Source: Xanthomarina sp. F2636L (lineage in GTDB: Bacteria > Bacteroidota > Bacteroidia > Flavobacteriales > Flavobacteriaceae). Taken from it: 64,000 nt of DNA. The translations under genes were made by a program, and so were the position numbers. Positions 26,195-35,628 of this stretch are shown piece after piece (the stretch's first letter is position 1; each line of letters begins with the position of its first letter). The notes under the pieces were generated by a model that was not told where the DNA came from, made no database searches, and was given only the letters and a program-made list of their open reading frames with translations. The DNA lies in the NCBI RefSeq assembly GCF_026410195.1, contig NZ_JAPMLM010000055.1, positions 186,001 through 250,000 of the forward strand, given 5' to 3'.

Positions 26195-28728
26195 ATAACA
26201 TAAAAAATCTTCAAATAAGTTGGTTGTTTAAAATGGCATGGCGCGATGCCAAGGCTAGTAAAGTACGTCTGCTTTTATTTATGGCATCCATTATTCTTGG
26301 GATCGCGGCTGTGGTCTCCATTCAATTATTTAGTACCAATTTAAAGGATAATATCCAGAGTCAATCAAAAACTTTAATGGGTGCCGATTTTATTATCGAT
26401 TCCAAACAGAAACCTACAGAACGGGCTCAAGCTATCATTGACTCCTTAAAACCCCGAGCAAAAGAAGTCAATTTTGTCTCTATGATTGCCTTTCCAAAAA
26501 ATGGAGGCACCAAATTAGTAAAGGTGCAAGGGCTTGAAGGCGACTTTCCTTTTTACGGAAAAATAGAAACCCAGCCAAGTTTAGCTGCAGATACCTATCA
26601 AACATCTGGAGGAGCCTTAGTTGATGCTACTTTATTGCTTCAGTTTAATGTGCAACCAGGAGATTCTATAAAAATAGGAGAGATCGTGTTACCTATTGCT
26701 GGAGCTTTAAAATCCATGCCTGGGAATTCAGCTGTTTCTAGCTCCGTAGCGCCACCAGTAGTCATTCCATACGGTTTTATAGAAGCTACTAAATTGTTAC
26801 AGTTTGGCAGTAGAAAAGAATATCAATATTTCTATAAAGCTTCCGATACTTTAAATTTAAAGCGACTGGAAGATAAATTAGAGACAGCACTCGATTTAGA
26901 AAATGCCGACCTAGATACGCATACCAGCACAACCAAACGTTTAGGCAGACGCTACGATAATGTAGGCAAGTTCTTGAATTTAGCAGCCTTTATTGCCTTA
27001 TTACTGGGGTGTATTGGAATTGCTAGTTCGGTACATATTTATATAAAAGAAAAATTAAGGCCTATTGCTATTTTAAAATGCATGGGTGCTTCCAGACTGC
27101 AAAGTTTTTTAATTTTCTTAATTCAAATTGCAGGTATTGGTATTATTGGAGGCGCTATCGGTTCGCTTATTGGCGTCGGGTTGCAATCGGTATTTCCATA
27201 TCTTTTAAAAGATTTTCTGCCTTTTACCTTAGAAATTTCTATCACAGCTCAACCAATATTAATTGGTGTTTTCCTCGGACTTTTTATGTCGGTACTCTTT
27301 GCGCTCTTACCATTGCTCCGCACTTGGTATGTATCGCCATTAGATGTGTTACGTGTGGACGAAAAAGCTTCTCAGGAGCCACAATATATTCGGTTTCTGG
27401 TATTTGGAATCATTTTAATATTCCTGTTTTTATTTTCACTCTGGTTAATTAAAGACGCACTTTACGCTTTAGCTTTTGTTCTTGGAACCATGCTAACCTT
27501 CACCATGTTGGCTCTAGTAGCTTTGGGTTTTATAAAAATTATTAAACGGGTTTTTCCAAAACATTGGAACTTTACAGCCCGACAAAGCTTACTCAACCTG
27601 TTTAGACCCAATAATCAAACAGTGGTATTGGTAGTGGCTATTGGTTTAGGAACCTTTTTAATAAGTACTTTATATTTTACAAAGGATATTTTATTAGCAA
27701 AAACAGAGGTCGGACAAACAGCTCAAAATGCAAATATAATCATCCTAGACGTCCAGCCAGAACAACGTGAAGCCGTAGTGGAAACCATCAAATCAAAAGA
27801 TTTAGCTGTTTTAAATAACATTCCCTTAGTAACTATGCGAATGCAAAGTATTAATGGACGACAGGTAAATGATATACGCCAAGATAGTACACGTCAAATA
27901 CGAGGTTGGCTTTTAAATCACGAATTTAGAACCACTTATAGAGATACTCTAACAGCTTCTGAAGAATTAATAGCAGGGGAGTGGCACCCCAAATTAGCAC
28001 CAAACGAGCCTGTTAGTATTTCTATTTCAGATAACCTTGCTGCCGATGCCCATTTAAGTGTAGGAGATCCCGTGGTATTTAATGTGCAAGGCGTTTTAAT
28101 GGAAACCACTGTTGGAAGTATTCGAAAAGTGGACTGGTCGCAAATACAACTTAATTTTACTATAGTATTCCCAAAGGGAGTGTTAGAAGAAGCACCGCAA
28201 TTTAATGTATTAACTACTATGGTACCAGACGAATCGAGTTCTGCAGCACTGCAACAGGATTTAGTATCTAAATTCCCGAATGTCTCGATTATCGATTTAC
28301 GACAAGTATTTACCCTTGTAGATGATATTTTAGATAAGGTGTCCTGGATTATTAACTTTATGGCATTCTTTAGCATCTTTACAGGTATTATTGTGTTGAT
28401 TGGTTCTGTAAGAACCAGCAAATATCAACGGATTAAAGAGAGTGTCTTGCTAAGAACCCTTGGGGCTAAAAACAAACAGATCTTGCAAATTTCAGCTTTT
28501 GAATATCTCTTTTTAGGACTTTTAGGTTCTTTGGTTGGGTTAATATTAGCATTAATTAGTAGTTTATGTTTGGCTATATTTGTTTTTAAAGAACCTTTTA
28601 TCCCTTCGGCAATTCCATTTATAATCTTTTTACCAGGAATTACCTTGTTGGTTTTGGCCATCGGTTTAACTAATATTCAAACTGTTTTACGAAGTTCGCC
28701 TTTAGAGGTTTTACGTAGAGAAGCTTAG
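26191..28728 (+). CDS. FtsX-like ABC permease (YbbP type)
   Basis: The 845-residue permease has one N-terminal membrane span, a large periplasmic MacB-like domain (about 50-250), three spans (about 258-380), two or more central spans, a second periplasmic domain (about 510-715) and three C-terminal spans (FtsX domains), the duplicated architecture of YbbP/LolE-like proteins. The start is GTG overlapping the ATPase stop. It probably extracts or exports a lipid or hydrophobic compound together with the ATPase. A role linked to the neighbouring TesA esterase is inferred from conserved gene order. Confidence 0.92.
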   Translation: MNNIKNLQISWLFKMAWRDAKASKVRLLLFMASIILGIAAVVSIQLFSTNLKDNIQSQSKTLMGADFIIDSKQKPTERAQAIIDSLKPRAKEVNFVSMIAFPKNGGTKLVKVQGLEGDFPFYGKIETQPSLAADTYQTSGGALVDATLLLQFNVQPGDSIKIGEIVLPIAGALKSMPGNSAVSSSVAPPVVIPYGFIEATKLLQFGSRKEYQYFYKASDTLNLKRLEDKLETALDLENADLDTHTSTTKRLGRRYDNVGKFLNLAAFIALLLGCIGIASSVHIYIKEKLRPIAILKCMGASRLQSFLIFLIQIAGIGIIGGAIGSLIGVGLQSVFPYLLKDFLPFTLEISITAQPILIGVFLGLFMSVLFALLPLLRTWYVSPLDVLRVDEKASQEPQYIRFLVFGIILIFLFLFSLWLIKDALYALAFVLGTMLTFTMLALVALGFIKIIKRVFPKHWNFTARQSLLNLFRPNNQTVVLVVAIGLGTFLISTLYFTKDILLAKTEVGQTAQNANIIILDVQPEQREAVVETIKSKDLAVLNNIPLVTMRMQSINGRQVNDIRQDSTRQIRGWLLNHEFRTTYRDTLTASEELIAGEWHPKLAPNEPVSISISDNLAADAHLSVGDPVVFNVQGVLMETTVGSIRKVDWSQIQLNFTIVFPKGVLEEAPQFNVLTTMVPDESSSAALQQDLVSKFPNVSIIDLRQVFTLVDDILDKVSWIINFMAFFSIFTGIIVLIGSVRTSKYQRIKESVLLRTLGAKNKQILQISAFEYLFLGLLGSLVGLILALISSLCLAIFVFKEPFIPSAIPFIIFLPGITLLVLAIGLTNIQTVLRSSPLEVLRREA

Positions 28729-28816
28729 CATAATTTGATGTGTGTTTTTTTAGAATTTATGATGCTTTCAGCTAATAATTCCGTAGATTGAGTTAATACT
28801 ATTTAAATAAAAAACA

Positions 28817-28996
28817 ATGCGTAACATATTATATTCATTAGTAATTCAAAAATCTTCCTTTACTCAAAATCCAGGTGACAGTGGTACTGTAGATTTATCA
28901 AAACCATTTGATTTAATTGTTTTCGTTATTCTGCCTATCATATTAGTGATTCTTTACTTTATTTGGAAAAGAACCAAAAAACAAGATGAAGATTAA
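28817..28996 (+). CDS. Small single-span membrane protein
   Basis: This 59-residue protein has an acidic/polar N-terminal half with FTQNPGDSGTVDLSKPFD, one membrane span (about 32-50) and a charged tail (KRTKKQDED). Short proteins with the same NPGD.G.VDL pattern before a span recur in flavobacteria, and to my memory some carry the misleading database label adenylosuccinate synthetase. The ATG follows 88 bases after the permease stop. It is probably a bitopic inner-membrane protein of unknown role. Confidence 0.6.
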   Translation: MRNILYSLVIQKSSFTQNPGDSGTVDLSKPFDLIVFVILPIILVILYFIWKRTKKQDED

Positions 28997-29193
28997 AATT
29001 ACACCTTTAAGATAAAGCTGTTTTGATTGTTTTAAAAAGTATAAAACGAGATGAATAAAAATCAAGCCATCTCATTAGGTTTTAAATGCCTATTGTAAGA
29101 AGCATGGTCTATACTAAAACTGTTCATAAATAACAGCGTTTATCATTCAAAATATTTGAAATGATTTGTATTTTTCAAAAAATAATTTTTATA

Positions 29194-29664
29194 ATGAGTA
29201 AAAAACAATTTATGAAAGAAGCTGTAAACGCAGCTTTAAAAGGAATGACTAATAACGAAGGTGGCCCTTTTGGTTGCGTCATTGTCAAAGATGGAAAAAT
29301 AGTAGGTCGTGGAAACAACAAGGTAACATCTACTAACGATCCTACAGCACATGCAGAAGTTACAGCTATTCGAGATGCTTGTAAAAATTTAGGTTCTTTC
29401 CAATTAGATGGTTGTGAAATTTATACATCCTGCGAGCCTTGCCCTATGTGTTTAGGTGCTATTTATTGGGCGAGACCAGATAAGGTATACTACGGAAGCA
29501 ATCAAGTAGATGCTGCTAATATTGGCTTTGATGACGAGTTTATTTATAAAGAAATTCCGTTACCTTATGCAGAAAGAAGCATTCCTTTTGAACAATTGGC
29601 ACGCGATATTGCCTTGGAGCCATTTCAGGAATGGACAAAAAAAGTGGATAAAACGGAGTATTAA
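29194..29664 (+). CDS. guaD: Guanine deaminase (cytidine-deaminase fold)
   Basis: The 156-residue zinc enzyme converts guanine to xanthine. Zinc ligands His53, Cys83 and Cys86 and the proton-shuttling Glu55 appear in TAHAEV and EPCPMC, at the same positions as in Bacillus GuaD. The C-terminal EEFIYKEI-like tail (DDEFIYKEI) that covers a neighbouring active site in the dimer is present. I chose the ATG at 29194; an earlier ATG at 29161 adds a hydrophobic stretch not found in the family. Xanthine dehydrogenase genes follow 78 bases downstream, so the product is consumed by the next step. Confidence 0.9.
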   Translation: MSKKQFMKEAVNAALKGMTNNEGGPFGCVIVKDGKIVGRGNNKVTSTNDPTAHAEVTAIRDACKNLGSFQLDGCEIYTSCEPCPMCLGAIYWARPDKVYYGSNQVDAANIGFDDEFIYKEIPLPYAERSIPFEQLARDIALEPFQEWTKKVDKTEY

Positions 29665-29742
29665 ATCAAAGTTGACGATGCAATTGATTTTTTAGTTGAA
29701 CTATAAAAGAGCGCTATACAAAACACTTTCAAACATGAACAC

Positions 29743-31155
29743 ATGATAACCTTCATCCTAAATAATAAAACCATTAAAACACCAGAACATTCTGGAAAGA
29801 CTTTATTGGATTTTATTCGTTACCAACAACGTCTTACGGGTACCAAAATTGGCTGTCGTGAAGGTGATTGTGGTGCCTGTACCGTTTTAGTGGGCACTTT
29901 AAAAGATAATGACCTTATAGAATACCAAAGCGTCACCTCCTGTATTTCGCCATTGGGAAATGCGCATGGAAAACATATTGTTACCGTTGAAGGTACCAAT
30001 TTAAAAGATAAGCTTACTGAACAGCAAGAAGCCATGAATGCAAATTATGCTACCCAATGCGGATTTTGTACACCAGGTTTTGTTGTAGCGCTAACAGGTT
30101 TTGCTTTATCTAATTCAGATAAAAATTACAGTCAAGCTTTAGATGCTATTAGTGGAAACATTTGTAGATGTACAGGTTATAAATCTATTGAAAGAGCAAC
30201 GCATCAAGTTGTAGAAAAATTAGAACATCAAGAGGGTCAGTCTTTTGGATGGTTAATAGATCATGGGTTTATTCCAGCATATTTTAAAAGTATACCACAG
30301 CGTTTAAAAGCTATTGAAGCAAAAGATTTAAATCAGCCTAAAGGAAAATTTGTTTCAGGTGGAACCGATTTATATGTGCAACAAGCCGATCATTTAGCAG
30401 ATAATGATGTGCATTTAATTGCAGAAAAAGACTATTTAAAAGGCATCACCATCCAAGACAAAATATGTACCATTGGAACTAATGCAACCGTTTCAGACTT
30501 ATGGAATCATACAGAACTAAATAACATATTACCCAATTTACGAAAACACCTAAAGTTGGTGTCTTCAGAGCAAATTAGAAACATGGCTTCTTTTGGTGGA
30601 AACCTAGTAAATGCCTCACCAATTGGAGATATGACCATTTTCTTTTTAGCTTTAAATAGTGATGTGATAATTTTAGACGAAAATAACAACGAACGAACCA
30701 TTTCTCTCAAAAATTTCTATCAAGGTTACAAAACATTTGATTTAAAGGATGGTGAATTGTTAAAAGAAATTCGTTTCCAAGTGCCAACAAAAACAGCCTA
30801 TTTCAATTTCGAAAAAGTCTGCAAACGCACACATTTAGATATTGCTAGCGTAAATTCAGCTATTCATATATCTATTGAAAATAATACCATATCAGAAGCC
30901 CATGTGTCCCTTGGAGGCGTTGCTGCCATTCCAAAGTACCTGCACGAAACATCCAGTTTTTTAAAAGGAAAACCATTGACTTCTGAAGTTATTTTAGAAG
31001 CCAACGAAGTGCTTCAATCAGAAATCTCGCCCATAAGTGATGTTCGAGGTACAAGCGATTATAAACGTTTGTTGGCAAGACAATTATTCTTTGCACATTT
31101 TATAGAATTTTTTCCAAAACAATTCACTTTAAACGATTTTGTTCAACATGTATAA
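29743..31155 (+). CDS. xdhA: Xanthine dehydrogenase, small subunit (2Fe-2S/FAD)
   Basis: The 470-residue subunit carries two [2Fe-2S] clusters, Cys38/43/46/67 (GCREGDCGACTVL) and Cys106/109/141/143 (QCGFC and CRCTG), followed by the FAD domain with FVSGGTDLYV near residue 200 and MASFGGNLVNASPIGD near 280. It passes electrons from the molybdenum site to NAD. The large subunit gene overlaps by 8 bases. Together with guanine deaminase upstream and XdhC downstream this is a purine-oxidation module ending at urate; no uricase is in the window. Confidence 0.95.
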   Translation: MITFILNNKTIKTPEHSGKTLLDFIRYQQRLTGTKIGCREGDCGACTVLVGTLKDNDLIEYQSVTSCISPLGNAHGKHIVTVEGTNLKDKLTEQQEAMNANYATQCGFCTPGFVVALTGFALSNSDKNYSQALDAISGNICRCTGYKSIERATHQVVEKLEHQEGQSFGWLIDHGFIPAYFKSIPQRLKAIEAKDLNQPKGKFVSGGTDLYVQQADHLADNDVHLIAEKDYLKGITIQDKICTIGTNATVSDLWNHTELNNILPNLRKHLKLVSSEQIRNMASFGGNLVNASPIGDMTIFFLALNSDVIILDENNNERTISLKNFYQGYKTFDLKDGELLKEIRFQVPTKTAYFNFEKVCKRTHLDIASVNSAIHISIENNTISEAHVSLGGVAAIPKYLHETSSFLKGKPLTSEVILEANEVLQSEISPISDVRGTSDYKRLLARQLFFAHFIEFFPKQFTLNDFVQHV

Positions 31156-33484
31156 AGATAAATCAAATAATCAGCTAGAATCTAAACTGGAAGATGTTAA
31201 TACTAGTTTAAAACATAGCATCAAAAATATGGATTCTTATACCCATGTTCGTGGCGAATCACTTTATGTAGACGATGTAAATATCAGGCAAGGTACTTTT
31301 CATGCAGTGGTTTTTGATTCGCCAAAAGCACATGGAAAAATAAAAAGCATTGACTATTCTAAAGCTGAAGCATTGGAAGGTGTCGAACGTATTTTTACTT
31401 ATAAAGATATTCCTGGAGAAAATGAAATTGGTGGCATCATTGCAGATGAACCCTTATTTGCAGAAGATGACGTCCATTTTTGGGGCATGCCAATTGCACT
31501 TATTGTAGCAGAAACAGAATTTATTGCGCGACAAGCAAGACAATTAATTAAAATAGACATTGACGAATTACCTGTAATCACTACAGCCAAACAAGCCAAA
31601 GCAAAAGGGAGTTTTATAAATGCACCACGTTCCTTTAGTATAGGAAATACTGAAAAAGCATTTGCCGATTGTGAATATGTTTTTGAAGGCGAAACCTTTT
31701 CAAACGGACAAGAACATCTATACATTGAAGCACAAGGTGCATATGCCGAACCATTAGAAAATGGCAATATAAAAATCACCTCCTCAACTCAAGGTCCAAC
31801 AGCTGTTCAAGCAACAACAGCAAGAGTTCTAGGAGTAGCCATGCATAAAATTGAAATAGATGTCACCCGACTTGGTGGTGGATTTGGTGGGAAAGAAGAC
31901 CAGGCTACACCATGGGCTGTAATGGCTGCTTTAGCAACCTTTCACTTAAACCAATCGGTTAAATTGGTCTTGAATCGTCATGATGATTTACGCATGACAG
32001 GCAAACGGCACCCTTACGAAAGTTCATATAAAATCGGACTTTCTAAAGACTTAAAAATTTTAGCTTACCAAGCTGAGTTTCTTCAAAACTCTGGTGCAGC
32101 AGCCGATTTATCACCTGCCATTGCAGAGCGAACGCTATTTCACGCGACGAATAGTTATTATGTTCCCAATGTAACCACAACAGTTTTAAGCTGTAAAACC
32201 AACTTACCACCTAACACAGCGTTTCGAGGTTTTGGTGGCCCACAAGGCATGTTTGTTATAGAATCTGCTATAGCAAAAGCGGCTCATGAAATTGGAGTGC
32301 CTTCAAGAGCCATTCAAGAAGCGAATTTGTTGGATGAAAATGACACGTTTTCCTATGGGCAAATTGCCAAACAAGTAGAAGCTAAAAACTCTTGGAATTC
32401 GGCGAAATCAGTATACCATTTGGAAACATTGGAGCAGGAGGTGGAAGCGTTTAATAGAGTTAATAAAATCTTTAAAAAAGGTATGGCCTTAATGCCAATT
32501 ACCTTTGGTATTTCGTTTACCAATACACCCATGAACCATGCACGTGCTTTAGTCCATATTTATTTGGATGGCAGTGTGGGAATCAGCACAGCAGCAGTAG
32601 AAATGGGGCAAGGTGTCAATACCAAAATGATGCAAATTGCAGCTGATGTATTTTCAATTCCTATTGACAAAATTAAAATTGAAACCACAAATACTACAAG
32701 AGTAGCCAACACATCACCATCTGCTGCAAGTTCAACAGCAGATTTAAATGGAAAAGCAACACTAATGGCTTGTAATACATTAGTTGATCGACTCAAGGCA
32801 GTTGCTTCAGAAGATTTACAAGTGTCTGAAAAAGATATTATTCTAAAAAATGAATTCGTTTATATCAATGATTTAAAATCCGATTTATCGTGGACAGAAC
32901 TCATCTCTAAAGCCATGTTAAAACGAGTGGCTTTAACGGAAAATGCCCATTATGCCACACCAGAAATTCATTTCGATAAAACCATAGAAAAAGGACATCC
33001 CTTTGCTTATCATGTGTACGGAACGGCTATTATAACTGCAACCGTAGATTGCATACGTGGTACTTATGAATTTGATAGCGTGAAGATGGTTCACGACTAC
33101 GGAAAAAGTATGAGTGAAGGAATTGATTTAGGCCAGGTGGAAGGCGCTCTTGTTCAAGGAATAGGTTGGATGACTATGGAAGAAATTGCTTATAGTCATG
33201 AAGGGAAATTGCTTTCCAATGCGCTGTCAACCTATAAAGTTCCGGATATCTTTTCCGTGCCAAAAAATGTTGAAACCATCCCACTTGAAACCGAAGGGCA
33301 TGACCAAGCAATTTTAAAATCGAAAGCCGTTGGCGAACCTCCTTTAATGTATGGAATTGGAGCTTATTTTGCACTTCAAAACGCCATAAAAGCGTTTAAT
33401 CCAAATTATAACTTGAAGTTTCACGCTCCAATGACACCAGAAAAAGTATTAATGAGTTTATATGAAAAGCAAGAGCATAATTAA
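31148..33484 (+). CDS. xdhB: Xanthine dehydrogenase, molybdenum-binding large subunit
   Basis: The 778-residue subunit holds the molybdopterin site: RLGGGFGGKEDQA near residue 246, TAFRGFGGPQGM with the substrate-orienting Arg near residue 360, EMGQGVNTKM near 490, and the catalytic Glu in AVGEPPLMYGIG close to the C-terminus. It hydroxylates hypoxanthine and xanthine. I chose the ATG at 31148 (MYKDKSN), which overlaps the small-subunit gene by 8 bases. No CO dehydrogenase signature is present, so a xanthine or related purine substrate is preferred. Confidence 0.95.
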   Translation: MYKDKSNNQLESKLEDVNTSLKHSIKNMDSYTHVRGESLYVDDVNIRQGTFHAVVFDSPKAHGKIKSIDYSKAEALEGVERIFTYKDIPGENEIGGIIADEPLFAEDDVHFWGMPIALIVAETEFIARQARQLIKIDIDELPVITTAKQAKAKGSFINAPRSFSIGNTEKAFADCEYVFEGETFSNGQEHLYIEAQGAYAEPLENGNIKITSSTQGPTAVQATTARVLGVAMHKIEIDVTRLGGGFGGKEDQATPWAVMAALATFHLNQSVKLVLNRHDDLRMTGKRHPYESSYKIGLSKDLKILAYQAEFLQNSGAAADLSPAIAERTLFHATNSYYVPNVTTTVLSCKTNLPPNTAFRGFGGPQGMFVIESAIAKAAHEIGVPSRAIQEANLLDENDTFSYGQIAKQVEAKNSWNSAKSVYHLETLEQEVEAFNRVNKIFKKGMALMPITFGISFTNTPMNHARALVHIYLDGSVGISTAAVEMGQGVNTKMMQIAADVFSIPIDKIKIETTNTTRVANTSPSAASSTADLNGKATLMACNTLVDRLKAVASEDLQVSEKDIILKNEFVYINDLKSDLSWTELISKAMLKRVALTENAHYATPEIHFDKTIEKGHPFAYHVYGTAIITATVDCIRGTYEFDSVKMVHDYGKSMSEGIDLGQVEGALVQGIGWMTMEEIAYSHEGKLLSNALSTYKVPDIFSVPKNVETIPLETEGHDQAILKSKAVGEPPLMYGIGAYFALQNAIKAFNPNYNLKFHAPMTPEKVLMSLYEKQEHN

Positions 33485-33493
33485 TTCTAAATT

Positions 33494-34063
33494 ATGGAGA
33501 CTCAAATAAACGAGCGTATTTTTAAATCATTTCCCGAACTGGAAAGTGAAAGGCTTACTTATAGAGCTTACAAAACAGAAGATGCTAAAGCTTTATTAGG
33601 TATAAGAAGTCATAACCAGGTTTCAAAGTATATGGATACTGCTATTCCGAAGGATTCTGATGATACCAAAAAGAGAATTGAAGGCTACCAACATGCTTTT
33701 GCTGAAAAAAGAGGCATTACTTGGGCAATTATAGAAAAAGAAAGTAATATTCTAATTGGTGATTTTGGTATTTGGAATATTGATACCAAAAACGCAAGAG
33801 GTGAGATTGGATATATTCTACATCCCGATTTTTGGAAAAAAGGCTATATGTCTGAAGCTTTGAATACCTTAATTCATTTTGGATTTAAGGAAATAAACCT
33901 TCATAGTTTTGAAGCCAATGTTAATACAGAAAATGAAAATTCAAAAGCATTATTGCTTAAATTTGGATTTAAATTGGAAGCCTATTTTAGAGAGAGCTTC
34001 TATTATGATGGTCAATTTTTAGACAGCGAGATTTATTGCTTAATAAAGTCTGATTTAAAATAA
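33494..34063 (+). CDS. GNAT acetyltransferase (RimJ/RimL type)
   Basis: The 189-residue protein has the RimJ/RimL N-acetyltransferase pattern: an N-terminal LESERLTYRAY, a central strand with GEIGYILHPDFWKKGYMSEAL, which contains the acetyl-CoA loop, and the C-terminal NENSKALLLKFGFKLEA. It starts 9 bases after the xanthine dehydrogenase gene, so it may be co-transcribed, but a functional tie is not evident. Substrate is unknown (protein N-terminus, ribosomal protein or small molecule). Confidence 0.88.
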   Translation: METQINERIFKSFPELESERLTYRAYKTEDAKALLGIRSHNQVSKYMDTAIPKDSDDTKKRIEGYQHAFAEKRGITWAIIEKESNILIGDFGIWNIDTKNARGEIGYILHPDFWKKGYMSEALNTLIHFGFKEINLHSFEANVNTENENSKALLLKFGFKLEAYFRESFYYDGQFLDSEIYCLIKSDLK

Positions 34064-34090
34064 GTAAATTTTGGCTACGTTGTTTTAGAA

Positions 34091-34576
34091 TCAGCAAAAG
34101 GAATTTAAATCTTCTTTCGTCAAAATAGTATATTCAGAAATGGAATATTTTTTTAAAACAGGTTCGATTAATGATTCTCTAATCACAAGAATGAGATGTT
34201 TTTGTTGGTTACATTCATAATCAGGAATCAATTTTTCAGCAGAAACATGAAAACCTTCGTTTCTCAATTCTAATTTCCCTAGTTCATCAATAATAATGTA
34301 TTTACTTTCCTTTTTTGAAGTTTTTGAAATCAAATAATCATTAGCTTCATCAAAAGCTGACTTTAAAAATCGAAAGTTCCCTATTTCAATAATGTCTTTA
34401 TTTTCAAATTCAGTTTCAAGCTCATATTCAATTTTAGATTTAACCTGCAAAAAATATCGCTTGCCTTTGTCGTCATCAGGACATAACAAACCATCGACAT
34501 CTTTCCTGTTGGCTATCCATTTTTGTAAGGCTGTCGTTTTTCCAGACCGAATAGCGCCAGTTAATATGTAAATCAT
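34091..34576 (-). CDS. P-loop NTPase (THEP1/NTPase_1-like)
   Basis: The 161-residue protein starts with a P-loop ILTGAIRSGKTTAL (4-17) and has a Walker B-like YIIIDELGKLELR near residue 94-106, the pattern of the THEP1-type nucleoside-triphosphatase family. A distinctive CPDDDKGKRYF segment lies between. Its start overlaps the end of the upstream membrane-protein gene by 4 bases, and both lie downstream of xdhC. The operon suggests a job in molybdenum-enzyme maturation, cofactor handling or coupled transport. This is inference, since the family itself is poorly defined. Confidence 0.72.
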   Translation of the reverse strand: MIYILTGAIRSGKTTALQKWIANRKDVDGLLCPDDDKGKRYFLQVKSKIEYELETEFENKDIIEIGNFRFLKSAFDEANDYLISKTSKKESKYIIIDELGKLELRNEGFHVSAEKLIPDYECNQQKHLILVIRESLIEPVLKKYSISEYTILTKEDLNSFC

Positions 34577-35577
34577 TTTGAAGCTATTTTAAAATGGATA
34601 CAATTAGAGATGCTATTCGCCATAAAATATTTAAAGCGTGTATAGCCTTTTAAATGGTTGGTTTCTTTCCAGGTATATATCATTATTTGTCTGAAATACG
34701 GAAATAAATCCATGGCATTAGATATATCTTCTTGGTATTTAGATTCTTTATTACGAAGATGTTGTTGGATTAATTTTAAAACTAAAGGCCCCAAAAACAC
34801 ATACCAAAGCATTAACACAAAAAAACTACGTAGAATAATATAAAGTGCTTTTTTCCACCCAAACAACGCGCCACCAAAAATTGAAAATGCTAAAATAATG
34901 ACTGCAATCGTAATCAGCCAAACCCAAAGTATTCTGGATTTAGATTTGATTTTTAAATTTTTAGTATGGGCACCAGCATGAGGTTCTAAATAAAAATCTA
35001 TGTTGGGTTTGATTGAGATAATATCAATCATACGTTTTATAAATAGTCCAGCCAATAAGCCACATATGCCATATATAAATAGATAAAGTCCTATTAGAAT
35101 AGAAGTAGTGGATGTTTCAGTAATAAGATTCATTTTATTTTGAATCCAAGCTCCATAGATGTTGATGGCTTCCCAAAATTCAGTGCCATAGATAATGGTT
35201 AACGTTAATAATTTTTGAAGCGCAGATTGCAAGAAAGTTACCATTCCTAAAACAATTAAGGTAAAACCATTCCATGAGAAATTAGTAAATAAAAATGCTG
35301 CCAACACAGCTTGAAAACTCACCGAAATATAGGCTGTAAAAGGAGAGTAGGGACTAACAGCCATTTTAATAATCAACACAATGGCCAATGCTTTTAAAAT
35401 AGATTGCCATTTATTTTCGGCATAAAATGCAATCAGACTAATGAGTAAAATAGCGATTCCTCCAACGATTAATCCCGTGAATGGCGAATTAAACACATGT
35501 AAAAAACCCCCTAAACCAGATTCGTTTAAGGCCCAAAGTGCTGTGAGTTTATCTATTATGGATTTATTGTTTTTCAT
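34573..35577 (-). CDS. Uncharacterised polytopic membrane protein in the xdhC operon
   Basis: I do not recognise this 334-residue protein. It has about seven hydrophobic segments (roughly 30-48, 58-78, 82-102, 104-128, 156-180, 213-236 and 240-262), a charged cytoplasmic loop (about 184-212) and a hydrophilic C-terminal tail with MDLFPYFRQIMIYTWKETNH. The region MAVSPYSPFTAYISVSFQ resembles a compact substrate-binding membrane core, as seen in some vitamin or metal uptake components, but no assignment is safe. It lies 51 bases after xdhC and overlaps the NTPase gene by 4 bases, so a two-part system of membrane protein plus NTPase is likely. Confidence 0.7.
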   Translation of the reverse strand: MKNNKSIIDKLTALWALNESGLGGFLHVFNSPFTGLIVGGIAILLISLIAFYAENKWQSILKALAIVLIIKMAVSPYSPFTAYISVSFQAVLAAFLFTNFSWNGFTLIVLGMVTFLQSALQKLLTLTIIYGTEFWEAINIYGAWIQNKMNLITETSTTSILIGLYLFIYGICGLLAGLFIKRMIDIISIKPNIDFYLEPHAGAHTKNLKIKSKSRILWVWLITIAVIILAFSIFGGALFGWKKALYIILRSFFVLMLWYVFLGPLVLKLIQQHLRNKESKYQEDISNAMDLFPYFRQIMIYTWKETNHLKGYTRFKYFMANSISNCIHFKIASK

Positions 35578-35628
35578 ACTAATTCCCGTGAAAACGGGAA
35601 TCTCTATATAATTTATTCAACAGTACTT

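Noticed and set aside
29161-29193. Longer N-terminus of guanine deaminase from the ATG at 29161
   Set aside because: It adds a hydrophobic stretch foreign to the cytosolic family; the ATG at 29194 aligns His53, Glu55, Cys83 and Cys86 with the characterised Bacillus enzyme.
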